From JAZOXB01 sp040096185 (GTDB lineage: Bacteria > Bacillota > Clostridia > Oscillospirales > Oscillospiraceae), in contig NZ_JBBMFF010000205.1 in the NCBI RefSeq assembly GCF_040096185.1, positions 1-64,000 of the forward strand: a DNA stretch of 64,000 nucleotides. Reading direction: 5' to 3'. Made by a program: the position numbers and the translations under genes. Shown here piece after piece: positions 14,966-23,413 of the stretch (its first letter is position 1; the number at the start of each line of letters is the position of its first letter). The notes under the pieces are model-generated. The model was not told where the DNA came from. It searched no databases and was given only the letters and a program-made list of their open reading frames with translations.

Positions 14966-17353
14966 ATGAAACTGAACAGAAAATGGCTCAACGAAGAATT
15001 CGTGGATCTCTCCGGCGTGCCGGATCGGGAGTTTGTCGAGACCATGACCATCGCCGGTCAGAAGGTCGAGACCTATGAGCGGCTCGATGCCGAGCTGCGC
15101 AATGTCGTTGTCGGCCGCGTCGTGTCCATCACGCGCCACACGAACTCCGACCACATGTGGGTCTGCCAGATCGACGTCGGCGCAGGCGAGCCCGTGCAGA
15201 TCGTCACCGGCGCACAGAACGTACACGAGGGCGACCTTGTCCCCGTGGCCCAGCATAATTCCTGGCTGCCCGGCGGCGTGCACATCACAAAGGGCAAGCT
15301 GCGCGGCGAAGTATCGAACGGCATGCTCTGCTCCCTGAAGGAGCTCGGCCTGACGCTCAACGACTTCCCCTATGCCATTGAGGACGGCATCTGGATCCTG
15401 CAGGAGGACTGCAAGCCCGGCGACGACATCAACACCGTCATCGGCAACGACGACACCGTTGTGGACTTTGAGATCACGAACAACCGCCCGGACTGCTATT
15501 CCATCCTCGGTCTGGCCCGCGAGGCCGCTGCCGCTTTCAACAAGCCGATGCGCCATCACGACCCGGTCGTGCGCGGCGGTGCGGCGGGAGAGCTGTCCGA
15601 GCTGCTGGAAGTCGAGGTTCCCGCTGAGGACCTGTGCCGCCGCTACACCGCGCGCATGGTACGCAATGTGAAGATCGCCCCGTCGCCGAAGTGGCTGCGC
15701 CAGCGCCTGCGCGCCAACGGCGTCCGCCCGATCAACAACATCGTCGATATCACAAACTATGTCATGCTGGAATACGGCCAGCCGATGCATGCCTTTGACT
15801 ACCGCTATGTCGGCTCCGGCAAGATCATCGTCCGCCGCAGCGAGCCGGGCGAGGCCCTGACGACGCTCGACGGCAATGTCCGCACCCTGACGCCCGGCAT
15901 GCTCGTTATCGCCGACGAGACGAAGCCCATCGGCCTTGCCGGCATCATGGGCGGCGAGAACAGCGAGATCATGGACGACACAGTCGATGTCGTCTTTGAA
16001 TCCGCAAACTTCAACGGCACGTCCATCCGCCAGACGGCCCTTGCCCTCGGCATGCGCACGGAGGCCTCCGGCAAGTTTGAAAAGAACATCGATCCGCTGC
16101 TGACGCTCCCCGCCGTGGACCGCGCCTGCGAGCTCGTCGAGCTGCTGGGCGCCGGTGAGGTCATGGACGGCGTCATCGACGTGCTCAACGACATCCCCGA
16201 GCCGCGCACCATCGAGCTGGAGCCGGACCGCATCAATGCCCTGCTCGGCACGGACATCTCCGAGGCCGACATGGTCGAATATCTGCGCCGTCTGGAGATC
16301 CCCGTCGAGGGCCATGAGATCCACGTGCCGTCGTGGCGTCCCGATCTGGTCGGCATGGCGGACATCGCCGAGGAGGTCGGCCGCCTGTTCGGCTACAACA
16401 ACATCCCCACGACGACGTTCCGCGGCGCTGCCACGGAGGGCGGCTATATGGAGGCCATGAAGCTCGAGAACCGCGCCGGTTCCCTGTGCCGCAGCCTCGG
16501 CTACAGCGAGATCCTGACGTATTCCTTCGTCTCCCCGTCCATCTTCGATCAGATCCGCCTGCCGGAGGACTCTTCCCTGCGCAATGCCATGCGCATTCAG
16601 AACCCGCTCGGTGAGGATGCCTCCATCATGCGCACCGTCGCACTGCCGTCCATGCTCGCCATTTTGGCGCGCAACAACGCCTATCACAACGATGCCGTCA
16701 AGCTCTATGAGCTGGCGAAGGTCTACCTGCCGAAGCCCGGCCAGATCCTGCCGGACGAGCCGAAGCATCTGGTGCTCGGCACCTACGGCGAGCACGAGGA
16801 CTTCTTCAAGATGAAGGGCGAGATCGAGGCCTTCCTGCGCGGCATGAATGTCCCCGAGGCCCGCTATACCGCCGAGAAGCACGACCCGACGTTCCATCCC
16901 GGCCGCTGCGCCCGCGTCAGCGTGGGCGGCGTCGACCTCGGCTGCTTCGGCCAAATCCATCCGCTCGTGGCCCGCAGCTACGGCATTGACGGCGAGATTT
17001 TCGCCGCAGAGCTGAACTTCACGGCCCTGCTGTCCCTGCAGCTGCCGGAGAAGACCTATACGCCGCTGCCAAAGTACCCGGCCGTCACCCGCGACATCGC
17101 CGTCGTCTGCGACGAGGCCGTAACGGTCGCCGCCCTGTCCGACTGCATCCGCGCCGCAGGCGGCAAGCTGCTGCGCAGCGTGGAGCTGTTCGATATCTAC
17201 CGCGGCAAGGGCATCGCTTCCGGCTCGAAGAGCGCGGCCTTCCGCCTGACGCTCCGTGCAGACGACCGCACGCTGACGGATGCCGATTCCGACGGCGTCG
17301 TGTCCGCCGTTCTGGCCGCTCTGGAAAAAGAGCTGAACGCCAAGCTCCGCTGA
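14966..17353 (+). CDS. pheT: Phenylalanine-tRNA ligase beta subunit
   Basis: 795 residues, a normal long-form PheT. Domains in order: EMAP-type tRNA-binding domain (about 40-150), B3/B4 editing domain (about 210-385), B5 domain (about 405-475), class II-like catalytic-fold domain (about 490-690) and C-terminal FDX-ACB anticodon-binding domain (about 700-795). The start has GAGGAGG 8 bases upstream. It is cotranscribed with pheS under T-box control; no strong terminator is visible after it. Confidence 0.97.
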   Translation: MKLNRKWLNEEFVDLSGVPDREFVETMTIAGQKVETYERLDAELRNVVVGRVVSITRHTNSDHMWVCQIDVGAGEPVQIVTGAQNVHEGDLVPVAQHNSWLPGGVHITKGKLRGEVSNGMLCSLKELGLTLNDFPYAIEDGIWILQEDCKPGDDINTVIGNDDTVVDFEITNNRPDCYSILGLAREAAAAFNKPMRHHDPVVRGGAAGELSELLEVEVPAEDLCRRYTARMVRNVKIAPSPKWLRQRLRANGVRPINNIVDITNYVMLEYGQPMHAFDYRYVGSGKIIVRRSEPGEALTTLDGNVRTLTPGMLVIADETKPIGLAGIMGGENSEIMDDTVDVVFESANFNGTSIRQTALALGMRTEASGKFEKNIDPLLTLPAVDRACELVELLGAGEVMDGVIDVLNDIPEPRTIELEPDRINALLGTDISEADMVEYLRRLEIPVEGHEIHVPSWRPDLVGMADIAEEVGRLFGYNNIPTTTFRGAATEGGYMEAMKLENRAGSLCRSLGYSEILTYSFVSPSIFDQIRLPEDSSLRNAMRIQNPLGEDASIMRTVALPSMLAILARNNAYHNDAVKLYELAKVYLPKPGQILPDEPKHLVLGTYGEHEDFFKMKGEIEAFLRGMNVPEARYTAEKHDPTFHPGRCARVSVGGVDLGCFGQIHPLVARSYGIDGEIFAAELNFTALLSLQLPEKTYTPLPKYPAVTRDIAVVCDEAVTVAALSDCIRAAGGKLLRSVELFDIYRGKGIASGSKSAAFRLTLRADDRTLTDADSDGVVSAVLAALEKELNAKLR

Positions 17354-17390
17354 GCACCGTTTTGTTTCCAATTTGTTTACGCATTTTTCC

Positions 17391-17419
17391 TTTACTTTAT
17401 CCCGAATTTCGGATATGAT
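17391..17419 (+). promoter_or_regulatory. Promoter of ireB
   Basis: TTTACT, 17-bp spacer, TATGAT. About 30 bp before the TTG start codon of the next gene. Confidence 0.65.
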
Positions 17420-17449
17420 AGAGGAAAGGAAGAAAGGAGGCGGACGTAA

Positions 17450-17695
17450 TTGGATCATAACACGATCAAATTCAGCGTGCCGGTCGACAACAGTGCGGAG
17501 ATGAAGCAGATCCTCACGGAGGTCTATCGCTCCCTCACAGAAAAGGGCTATAATCCGATCAATCAGATCGTGGGCTATCTTCTTTCCGAGGATCCGACCT
17601 ACATCACCAACCACAATAACGCTCGCAGCCTCATCTGCAAGCTCGATCGCGACGAGCTTCTTCAGGAGCTTGTCCGGCACTACCTGTTTGATTAG
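17450..17695 (+). CDS. IreB-family regulatory phosphoprotein
   Basis: 81 residues matching the IreB (DUF965) family along its whole length, with the family core GYNPINQIVGYLLSEDPTYI and a C-terminal RDELLQELVRHY helix. In Enterococcus IreB is a substrate of the IreK/IreP Ser/Thr kinase-phosphatase pair and affects cephalosporin resistance; that role here is by family only. The start is TTG, with AAAGGAGG 9 bases upstream and no better ATG. It is monocistronic, between its own promoter and terminator. Confidence 0.92.
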   Translation: MDHNTIKFSVPVDNSAEMKQILTEVYRSLTEKGYNPINQIVGYLLSEDPTYITNHNNARSLICKLDRDELLQELVRHYLFD

Positions 17696-17705
17696 TTCCC
17701 CGCCC

Positions 17706-17745
17706 GGGGAGGCTTCTGCGGCAAGTAGAGGCCTCCCCTCTTTTT
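17706..17745 (+). terminator. Terminator after ireB
   Basis: GGGGAGGC pairs with GCCTCCCC across a long loop, followed by TCTTTTT. Confidence 0.8.
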
Positions 17746-17854
17746 CTGCCCTCCCAAGCAAAAAACATCCGACAGTTCCAGCATCGCATTCCCGGACCAT
17801 TGTAACGCTTTCCGCCGCAATGATTACAAATCGGCAGAAATTCCGAATTTGCTA

Positions 17855-17883
17855 TTGACAATTCGGTTTCTATGTGTTACAAT
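17855..17883 (+). promoter_or_regulatory. Promoter of the 96-residue protein and NlpC gene
   Basis: Consensus TTGACA, 17-bp spacer, TACAAT, about 30 bp before the start codon at 17913. Confidence 0.8.
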
Positions 17884-17912
17884 TCGGTTACATTTTATTT
17901 GGAGGTTCCCGA

Positions 17913-18203
17913 ATGTCCGAAAAAAATGAAGTCCTCACCTACAAGGGCCACCCCCTGATGCGGAAGGACAATCTGGTTTATTACGGTTCCATGGCAGACG
18001 AATTCATCGTCATGCTGCAGATCCTCGAAACAAAAAAGCTCGACGATCTCGAGCTTGCAACAAAGGTCTCCGTCCAGCTCCAGCGCACGGATCCCGCCGC
18101 CAAGGCGCGCGACCGCGTGGTGAAGAAGACGGAAAAGGACGGCTTCTACACGGCTTTGGATGTTGGCTGTGTGTGGCTGGAACGTGCACTGAACGCAAAA
18201 TAA
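17913..18203 (+). CDS. Small conserved-looking protein of unknown function
   Basis: 96 residues, soluble, charged, no signal peptide or membrane span. I do not recognise a family. ATG 17913 is preceded by GGAGG at 7 bases; a longer frame would start inside the promoter. It has a strong promoter of its own and is followed 30 bp later by the secreted endopeptidase gene, so the two may be cotranscribed. No function is proposed. Confidence 0.8.
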   Translation: MSEKNEVLTYKGHPLMRKDNLVYYGSMADEFIVMLQILETKKLDDLELATKVSVQLQRTDPAAKARDRVVKKTEKDGFYTALDVGCVWLERALNAK

Positions 18204-18233
18204 GCACAATTTCTGTTTGGGAGGTACTTTTAC

Positions 18234-19196
18234 ATGAAACGGATGATCAAGGTCCTGTTGATCCTTGCCGCCACGGTCGCCGCTGTTGCAGCGCTTGCGA
18301 TCACGGCAGGCGCCACGGAGCTGAAAACCGGCATCGGCATTGTCGAAGCGAGCGGCGGCCTTCGCCTTCGCTCTCAGGCTTCTACCAGCTCCGATATTCT
18401 CTCGACGGCGCACAACGGAGACAACGTCGTAGTCATCCGTCAGGTCGGAGACTGGTATCTGGTCAACTACAATCTGAAGATCGGCTACATGCACTCCGAC
18501 TATATCACCTTCAAGGAGCGCGAGAACATCGAGCTGGGCTACGGCTCCGTCGATCCCTATCTCGCCAATATCCGCAGCGGCCCGTCCACTTCCTCCGGTC
18601 TTGTCGATCAGGCCGGCAGCGGCGCGAAGGTCTTCATCTTCGGCTTCAACTGCGGCTGGTACAAGGTGAAGTACAACGGCCAGATCGGCTACATCCGCAG
18701 CGACCTCGTCACCCTGCTGGAAAAGCCCTACTGCAACAGCGGTTCCTCGAGCAGCGGCTCGAGCTACTCCTCCGCCACCGGCTATGACGATTCCTATTCC
18801 TCGGGCAGCAGCTCTTCGAGCAGCACCTCACTTGGCACGCAGATCGCGAATTACGGCATGTCGTTCGTCGGTTATCCTTACGTCTACGGCGGCACTTCTC
18901 CCTCCGGCTTTGACTGCTCCGGCTTTGTGCAGTATATCTACCGCCAGTTTGGCTACAGCATCAACCGCACCGCGACCGCTCAGCTCGCAAACGGCTACTA
19001 CGTCTCCTATGACAGCCTGATTCCCGGTGATCTCGTCTTCTTCGGCAGCGGCTCGTCCGCTTCCCATGTCGGCATGTACATCGGCGGCGGCGAATTCGTC
19101 CACGCGGCCAATTCCCGCTCCGGCGTCAAGATCTCGAGCCTCTCGGAAAGCTGGTACGCAGCCCGTTACATCGGTGCCCGCCGCATCGTCGGCTAA
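18234..19196 (+). CDS. Secreted SH3-NlpC/P60 peptidoglycan endopeptidase
   Basis: 320 residues: signal peptide (about 1-28), two bacterial SH3 domains (about 35-95 and 100-165), a Ser-rich linker (about 170-205) and a C-terminal NlpC/P60 (C40) domain. Cys228 in FDCSGF and His278 in ASHVGMY fit the catalytic Cys and His. Such enzymes cut the D-Glu to diamino-acid bond in cell-wall stem peptides. The SH3 domains probably hold the enzyme on the wall. It ends at a strong terminator. Confidence 0.92.
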   Translation: MKRMIKVLLILAATVAAVAALAITAGATELKTGIGIVEASGGLRLRSQASTSSDILSTAHNGDNVVVIRQVGDWYLVNYNLKIGYMHSDYITFKERENIELGYGSVDPYLANIRSGPSTSSGLVDQAGSGAKVFIFGFNCGWYKVKYNGQIGYIRSDLVTLLEKPYCNSGSSSSGSSYSSATGYDDSYSSGSSSSSSTSLGTQIANYGMSFVGYPYVYGGTSPSGFDCSGFVQYIYRQFGYSINRTATAQLANGYYVSYDSLIPGDLVFFGSGSSASHVGMYIGGGEFVHAANSRSGVKISSLSESWYAARYIGARRIVG

Positions 19197-19211
19197 AGCG
19201 GAACATACTCC

Positions 19212-19245
19212 CCTGCGCAGGATAAGCTCCTGCGCAGGTTTTTTT
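19212..19245 (+). terminator. Terminator after the NlpC/P60 gene
   Basis: Two copies of CCTGCGCAGG pair around a 7-base loop, followed by TTTTTTT. Confidence 0.85.
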
Positions 19246-19249
19246 ACAG

Positions 19250-19278
19250 TTGATACCACGCATTTCCCATGGTATAAT
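19250..19278 (+). promoter_or_regulatory. Promoter of the aldo/keto reductase gene
   Basis: TTGATA, 17-bp spacer, TATAAT, starting 4 bases after the previous terminator. Confidence 0.8.
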
Positions 19279-19308
19279 GAAGCAAATATAGTGGGAGGAG
19301 TAACCATC

Positions 19309-20454
19309 ATGAGGTACAGAAGATTGGGAAAGACCGGGCTGCAGGTCAGTGAGATTGGCTTCGGTGGGGAATGGCTGGAGCGGCACCCCGAGGCAGAGGG
19401 CATTGAGCTGATCCACCACGCCGCCGCACAGGGGATCAACATTCTCGACTGCTGGATGGCAGACCCGACATCCCGGGATATCATCGGCAAAGGCATCCGG
19501 GACAACCGCAGTCACTGGTATATCCAGGGCCACATCGGCTCCACCTGGAAAGACGGTCAATATTTCCGAAGCCGAGACATACAATACGTGCGCCCGGCGT
19601 TCGAAGACCTTCTGCAGCGCCTGCAGACGGACTACATCGATCTCGGCATGATCCACTATGTGGACTCCGAGCAGGATTGGGCGCAGATCCAGCACTCGGA
19701 TTATCTGGACTACATCATGGGCCTCAAAAAGGCCGGTGTCATCCGCCATATTGGCATCAGCTCCCATAACCCGAAGGTCGCAAAGCTGGCTGCGGAGTCC
19801 GGTTATGTCGAGATGATCCTGTTCAGCATCAACCCCGCCTTCGATATGCTGCCCGCCAGTGAGGATAGCGACACGTTGTTCGCGGAGGAATTCAGCGCAG
19901 AGCTCAAGGGGATCGATCCCGAGCACGCAGCGCTCTACAGCATCTGCGAGCAGCACGACGTCGGCATCACGGTGATGAAGCCCTTCGCCGGAGGCAGGCT
20001 ATTCGACGCGAAGCGCTCCCCGTTCGGCGTAAGCCTGACGCCGGTGCAGTGCATCCACTATGCCCTGACCCGCCCTGCCGTCAGCTCGGTCCTATGCGGC
20101 TATGACACGAAGGAACAGGTCGATCAGGCCGTTGCCTACGAGAACGCCTCGCGCGAGGAAAAGGACTTCGCTTCGGTCATCGCCAACGCGCCGCTCCACG
20201 CCTATCGTGGCCAGTGCACCTACTGCGGGCACTGCAAGCCCTGCCCTGCCGGCCTCGACATCGGCATGATCAACAAATTCTACGATCTCGCCACCATGCA
20301 GCCGGAGGTCCCCGCCACCGTGCGCTCGCACTACGAGGCGCTGGAGCACACCGCCTCGGCCTGCATCGGCTGCCGCTCCTGTGAGTCCCGCTGCCCGTTC
20401 GGCGTGCCCATTGCGGAGCGGATGGAAAAGGCCGCAGCCCTGTTCGGCTGCTGA
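19309..20454 (+). CDS. Aldo/keto reductase with C-terminal 2[4Fe-4S] ferredoxin domain
   Basis: 381 residues. The first about 290 form an aldo/keto reductase barrel (start MRYRRLGKTGLQVSEIGFGG). The tail has two cysteine clusters, CTYCGHCKPCPAG and CIGCRSCESRCPFGV, typical of two [4Fe-4S] centres. This fused family is common in anaerobes; substrates are generally unknown, and electrons probably pass between the clusters and a nicotinamide cofactor. The ATG is set by GGGAGGAG at 8 bases and by the promoter just upstream. Monocistronic. Confidence 0.92.
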   Translation: MRYRRLGKTGLQVSEIGFGGEWLERHPEAEGIELIHHAAAQGINILDCWMADPTSRDIIGKGIRDNRSHWYIQGHIGSTWKDGQYFRSRDIQYVRPAFEDLLQRLQTDYIDLGMIHYVDSEQDWAQIQHSDYLDYIMGLKKAGVIRHIGISSHNPKVAKLAAESGYVEMILFSINPAFDMLPASEDSDTLFAEEFSAELKGIDPEHAALYSICEQHDVGITVMKPFAGGRLFDAKRSPFGVSLTPVQCIHYALTRPAVSSVLCGYDTKEQVDQAVAYENASREEKDFASVIANAPLHAYRGQCTYCGHCKPCPAGLDIGMINKFYDLATMQPEVPATVRSHYEALEHTASACIGCRSCESRCPFGVPIAERMEKAAALFGC

Positions 20455-20472
20455 AGTCCCCTCTGAAACAGC

Positions 20473-20506
20473 AAATCACGCAGGCCGATTGTCAGCCTGC
20501 GTGATT
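20473..20506. terminator. Bidirectional terminator between convergent genes
   Basis: AAATCACGCAGGC and GCCTGCGTGATTT form a 13-bp stem between the reductase gene (+) and the coiled-coil gene (-), with T-rich flanks on both strands. Confidence 0.85.
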
Positions 20507-20520
20507 TTCATTTCGATCTT

Positions 20521-21123
20521 TTATTTTTCTTCCGGCTTTTTCTCCGAGCAGAGCTCCGCTGCCGCATGCAGCCGCTCAGAGGACTCGCGGAATACGTCCT
20601 GCACACTGTCAAGCGCCTGCTTCAGACGGTCATAATCCGCGTGGAACCGATCGGACAGGCCTGTAATGTCCTGCCGTCTGGCCTTGAGCTTTTCCTCGGC
20701 CTGCTCGAACGCGCTGCGCATCCGGACGGCAGAGGCCGCGGCACGCTCGCGCGCCATGCGCTCTGTCTGCTCTGCACGGCGGTAAGCCGTCAGCTCCATC
20801 TCATCATAGCGCGGCTTCTGAACGGCCGCTGCAGGCCGCTCTGCGGGCTCCTGCGCCTGCCGGAGCGCAGCGTTCTGCTCACGCAGCTCGGCAAGCTCGG
20901 CGCGAAGCTGCGAAAGCTCCTGCTTCTGCCGCTCCGACTCCTCCTGCCGGGCGGCAAGCTCCTTCTTCTGCTGCTCCAGCTCCTCCTGCTGGCGGGTGCG
21001 CTCCTCCGCCAGGCGGCGCAGCTCCAGCTCGTGCTCGCTCGTCGTCTTCTGAATGAACTGCACCACATCCATGCGGTTGAAGCCGTGCAGGGAGCTGCGG
21101 AAGCTATCCGTCGTCGCTGCCAT
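20521..21123 (-). CDS. DivIVA-like coiled-coil protein
   Basis: 200 residues. The N terminus (FNRMDVVQFIQKT) resembles the short motif of DivIVA-type cell-division proteins. It is followed by a long Glu/Gln/Arg-rich coiled coil (about 30-105), a Pro/Ala hinge and a second helix (about 125-195). A role in septum or pole organisation is inference. The open frame runs further, and an ATG at 21129 is too close to GGGAGG; ATG 21123, 7 bases after it, is the better start. Own promoter; transcribed alone. Confidence 0.75.
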   Translation of the reverse strand: MAATTDSFRSSLHGFNRMDVVQFIQKTTSEHELELRRLAEERTRQQEELEQQKKELAARQEESERQKQELSQLRAELAELREQNAALRQAQEPAERPAAAVQKPRYDEMELTAYRRAEQTERMARERAAASAVRMRSAFEQAEEKLKARRQDITGLSDRFHADYDRLKQALDSVQDVFRESSERLHAAAELCSEKKPEEK

Positions 21124-21166
21124 TGCCATTCCTCCCGATTCTCTCCCGATTCGGGAGTTTTTTCTC

Positions 21167-21195
21167 ATTATAGCACGCGGAACGGCGAAAAACAA
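21167..21195 (-). promoter_or_regulatory. Promoter of the DivIVA-like gene
   Basis: TTGTTT, 17-bp spacer, TATAAT on the minus strand. Confidence 0.7.
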
Positions 21196-21259
21196 TACAT
21201 TCCACGGAAATTTGACGGATGTTCTCTCCCCTGCCCGGCAAGTTTTCCCATTTTTCTTC

Positions 21260-21288
21260 TTTACTTTGTCCAAACTATCTGCTATAAT
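21260..21288 (+). promoter_or_regulatory. Promoter of tRNA-Arg
   Basis: TTTACT, 17-bp spacer, TATAAT, ending 14 bp before the tRNA. Confidence 0.7.
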
Positions 21289-21301
21289 AATGGATGCAAA
21301 T

Positions 21302-21377
21302 GCGCCGGTGGCTCAATGGATAGAGCATCAGATTCCGGTTCTGAGGGTTGGGGGTTCGAGTCCCTTCCGGCGTGCCA
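21302..21377 (+). tRNA. tRNA-Arg (CCG anticodon)
   Basis: A 76-nt cloverleaf with encoded CCA. The anticodon stem TCAGA/TCTGA encloses the loop TTCCGGT, giving anticodon CCG (codon CGG). The T loop is TTCGAGT and the acceptor GCGCCGG pairs with CCGGCGT with one G-U. Confidence 0.95.
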
Positions 21378-21390
21378 TCTCCGGATCAGG

Positions 21391-21425
21391 CGGGCTGACG
21401 ATTCATTCGTCGGCCCGTTTGTTGT
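21391..21425 (+). terminator. Terminator after tRNA-Arg
   Basis: CGGGCTGACG and CGTCGGCCCG pair with one mismatch, followed by TTTGTTGTTT. Confidence 0.75.
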
Positions 21426-21535
21426 TTATGCCGAAAAAAACGCGGATGATGCGCCTGTACTTTCTTCTTTCTCCTGTTTTCCGCTATAATCATAGCCGCG
21501 GTATCCCGCAAATCAGAACGAGGAGAAAGAAAATC

Positions 21536-22777
21536 ATGAGAAAATGCATCCGCACAGCAGCCGCTCTGCTGCTGGCCCTCGCCCTTGCAGCCGGACTTTT
21601 CGGCTGCAGCAAACTTACCCCGATCGTCAGTGGGGGCGACAAACCCCACACCACGGAGCCTGTGGCCACAGGATCGCAAACGGACACCGAAGACACGCAG
21701 AACATGGAAAATGCAGAAGACACCGGTGAGCAGGACTGGGCCGGCGAAGAGGAGTCCTCCGATCCGGCGCCCGTGGAGACGGACCCGCCTGTGTGGGAGG
21801 GGCCGGAAACCGTAGTATATCTCGCGCCCTATGACGCGCTGGCCGTGGAATACGGCGGCTATTTCTATTATGTGGACCGGGACGACAATCTCTGCCGCAC
21901 GACCACGGACATGACGGACTATACGCTCTTCTGCGAAGCGCAGATCCGGGGCGACGTCCGCATCATTGGCATCACGGACGCCGGGAGGATGTACCTGAGC
22001 AGCGGCGGGCAGTCGTGCTATGTCGATCTGGCCGAGGGCCGGGACGGCATGGCGGCCGACTACGGCATGGTCGAGTCGCAGACGTTCACAGGCGCTGCCC
22101 TCTCCATCGGCATCCGCGCCCTGCGCGGCGGCTGGATGTACTACACGAAGTCCGGCGAAAACGGTCTGTTCCGCGCAAAGATCGGCGCAGTACCCGAGGA
22201 GGAAAACTGCATCGTCTTCGACAAGGACATCCGTGAAGCGGCCGTGACCGGCGATTACCTGATCTACACCTACAACAGAGGCAGCCGCGCCGACCTGCAG
22301 GTCACGCTGGCAGACGATCCCGACAGCCTGCTGCTCACGATCGAGGGCAACGGCACCTATCCGACGACCATGCTCGCCGGTACGGACGACCGGAGCGGGA
22401 CGCCCCTGCTGCTCGTCTCGCGCTATGAGCTCATCGACCGCGGCGCCGAGTACTCCGTCTACGACCTTTCAACGCTTGAGCTTGCGACAAACAGCATGCT
22501 CGACAGCGCCAAATTGCAGCGCCTTGGATATTGCTTCGGCAAAAATGGGGACGAGATCGTCTGCTTCAACAACTGTCTCCGCTTCGATCCCTTCGGGACG
22601 TTCTCAGACGGCAGCAGCCAATACTATCCGAACGCCTACTATACGGACGACTATCTCGTGAGCTTTTTCAGCATCACCTATGCCGGAAACGGCTGGTACT
22701 TCTTCGCGGACGCGGATCAGGGCGGCGCGACCCATGCCATTGAGGAAGGCGGCACCGAGCTCATCCCGCTCGTCTGA
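21536..22777 (+). CDS. Lipoprotein with beta-propeller-like repeats
   Basis: 413 residues. The signal peptide ends at LFGC (Cys near 24), so the protein is lipid-anchored outside the membrane. An acidic, Thr-rich linker (about 30-85) leads to a domain of short repeated strands (YGGYFYYVDRDDNL, GGWMYYTKSGENGL, GNGWYFFADADQGG). These resemble the DUF5050-type propeller units of clostridial surface proteins; the function is unknown. Start chosen by AGGAGAAAG upstream and the TATAAT at 21485-21490; the longer frame upstream runs through the tRNA. Confidence 0.8.
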   Translation: MRKCIRTAAALLLALALAAGLFGCSKLTPIVSGGDKPHTTEPVATGSQTDTEDTQNMENAEDTGEQDWAGEEESSDPAPVETDPPVWEGPETVVYLAPYDALAVEYGGYFYYVDRDDNLCRTTTDMTDYTLFCEAQIRGDVRIIGITDAGRMYLSSGGQSCYVDLAEGRDGMAADYGMVESQTFTGAALSIGIRALRGGWMYYTKSGENGLFRAKIGAVPEEENCIVFDKDIREAAVTGDYLIYTYNRGSRADLQVTLADDPDSLLLTIEGNGTYPTTMLAGTDDRSGTPLLLVSRYELIDRGAEYSVYDLSTLELATNSMLDSAKLQRLGYCFGKNGDEIVCFNNCLRFDPFGTFSDGSSQYYPNAYYTDDYLVSFFSITYAGNGWYFFADADQGGATHAIEEGGTELIPLV

Positions 22778-22790
22778 CCCATAAAATCAG

Positions 22791-22817
22791 CCCGGCTGCC
22801 AAATGATGGCAGCCGGG
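22791..22817. terminator. Hairpin after the lipoprotein gene
   Basis: CCCGGCTGCCA and TGGCAGCCGGG form an 11-bp stem with a 5-base loop between AT-rich flanks. It can serve the lipoprotein gene and, in reverse, the Rrf2 operon. Confidence 0.65.
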
Positions 22818-22822
22818 AAAAT

Positions 22823-22989
22823 TTAGGGAAGCTCTGATTAAATCAGCAAGAGTGGATGGCGAGAGATTTTCTGTCAAGTCAAGGTTTGAAAAATGCAGGA
22901 ATACTTTGTGTATTTCAAGTTTTTCAAACCGATGGATTGGCGGAAAATATCCGCCATCCACCGCAGATGATTTATTCAGAGTTTCCTTA
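22823..22989. repeat. PE-1 palindromic element, long copy
   Basis: A nearly complete 161-bp imperfect inverted repeat (22826-22986) flanked by TTA on both sides. The ends GGGAAGCTCTGATTAAATC and the complement of GATTTATTCAGAGTTTCC match. Further in, GTGGATGGCG and GGTTTGAAAAA also recur inverted, leaving only a small central loop. The right-hand TTA (22987-22989) is the TAA stop codon of the Rrf2 gene. No coding capacity. Two shorter relatives are at 47345-47411 and 60831-60866. Confidence 0.85.
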
Positions 22990-23400
22990 GCTCAAATGTG
23001 GTGTCAGGAACGCCGCAAGCGTTACGCTTTCCAGATAATTCTGAATGAGATTGTCCAGCTCCGTCCAGATCGGTTTCGTGCGGCAGTCCTGCGTGCGGTC
23101 GCAGGAGCACTGACCGTTTTCCATGCACGAAACAGGGGCCAGCGTGCCCTCCGTCAGGTTCAAAATTTCGGCCAAGGTGTATTCCTCCGGTCGGCGATTC
23201 AGCCGGTAGCCGCCACCCTTGCCGTGAATAGCATCGACGAGCCCAGCCTTCGACAGGACGGTCATGATATTCTCCAGATATTTTCTGGAGATCTCCTCGC
23301 GGTCTGCGATCTCCTTCAGGGGGACATATTCCTCCAGCCCGCTTTCCGCCAGATCGATCATGACGCGCAGCGCATAGCGGCCCTTTGTTGAAATCATCAT
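22987..23400 (-). CDS. Rrf2-family regulator (IscR-like)
   Basis: 137 residues with an N-terminal winged helix (start MMISTKGRYALRVMIDLA) and Cys92, Cys98, Cys100 and Cys106 in the linker, close to the three cysteines that hold the [2Fe-2S] cluster of IscR. It should sense Fe-S status and control the iscSU operon, of which it is the last gene (14 bp after mnmA), not the first as in many bacteria. ATG 23400 follows GAGGAG by 9 bases. Its TAA stop is also the edge of a PE-1 palindrome. Confidence 0.92.
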   Translation of the reverse strand: MMISTKGRYALRVMIDLAESGLEEYVPLKEIADREEISRKYLENIMTVLSKAGLVDAIHGKGGGYRLNRRPEEYTLAEILNLTEGTLAPVSCMENGQCSCDRTQDCRTKPIWTELDNLIQNYLESVTLAAFLTPHLS

Positions 23401-23413
23401 TGCGTATTTCTCC

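Noticed and set aside
13655..17800. A 1381-codon open frame antisense to pheS and pheT
   Set aside because: It lies exactly opposite the T-box, pheS and pheT and has no domain or ribosome site; high GC leaves few stop codons in the antisense frames.
20461..20520. A further PE-1 copy after the aldo/keto reductase gene
   Set aside because: CTCTGAAA is present near the stop codon but no matching inverted end; the region is a normal bidirectional terminator.
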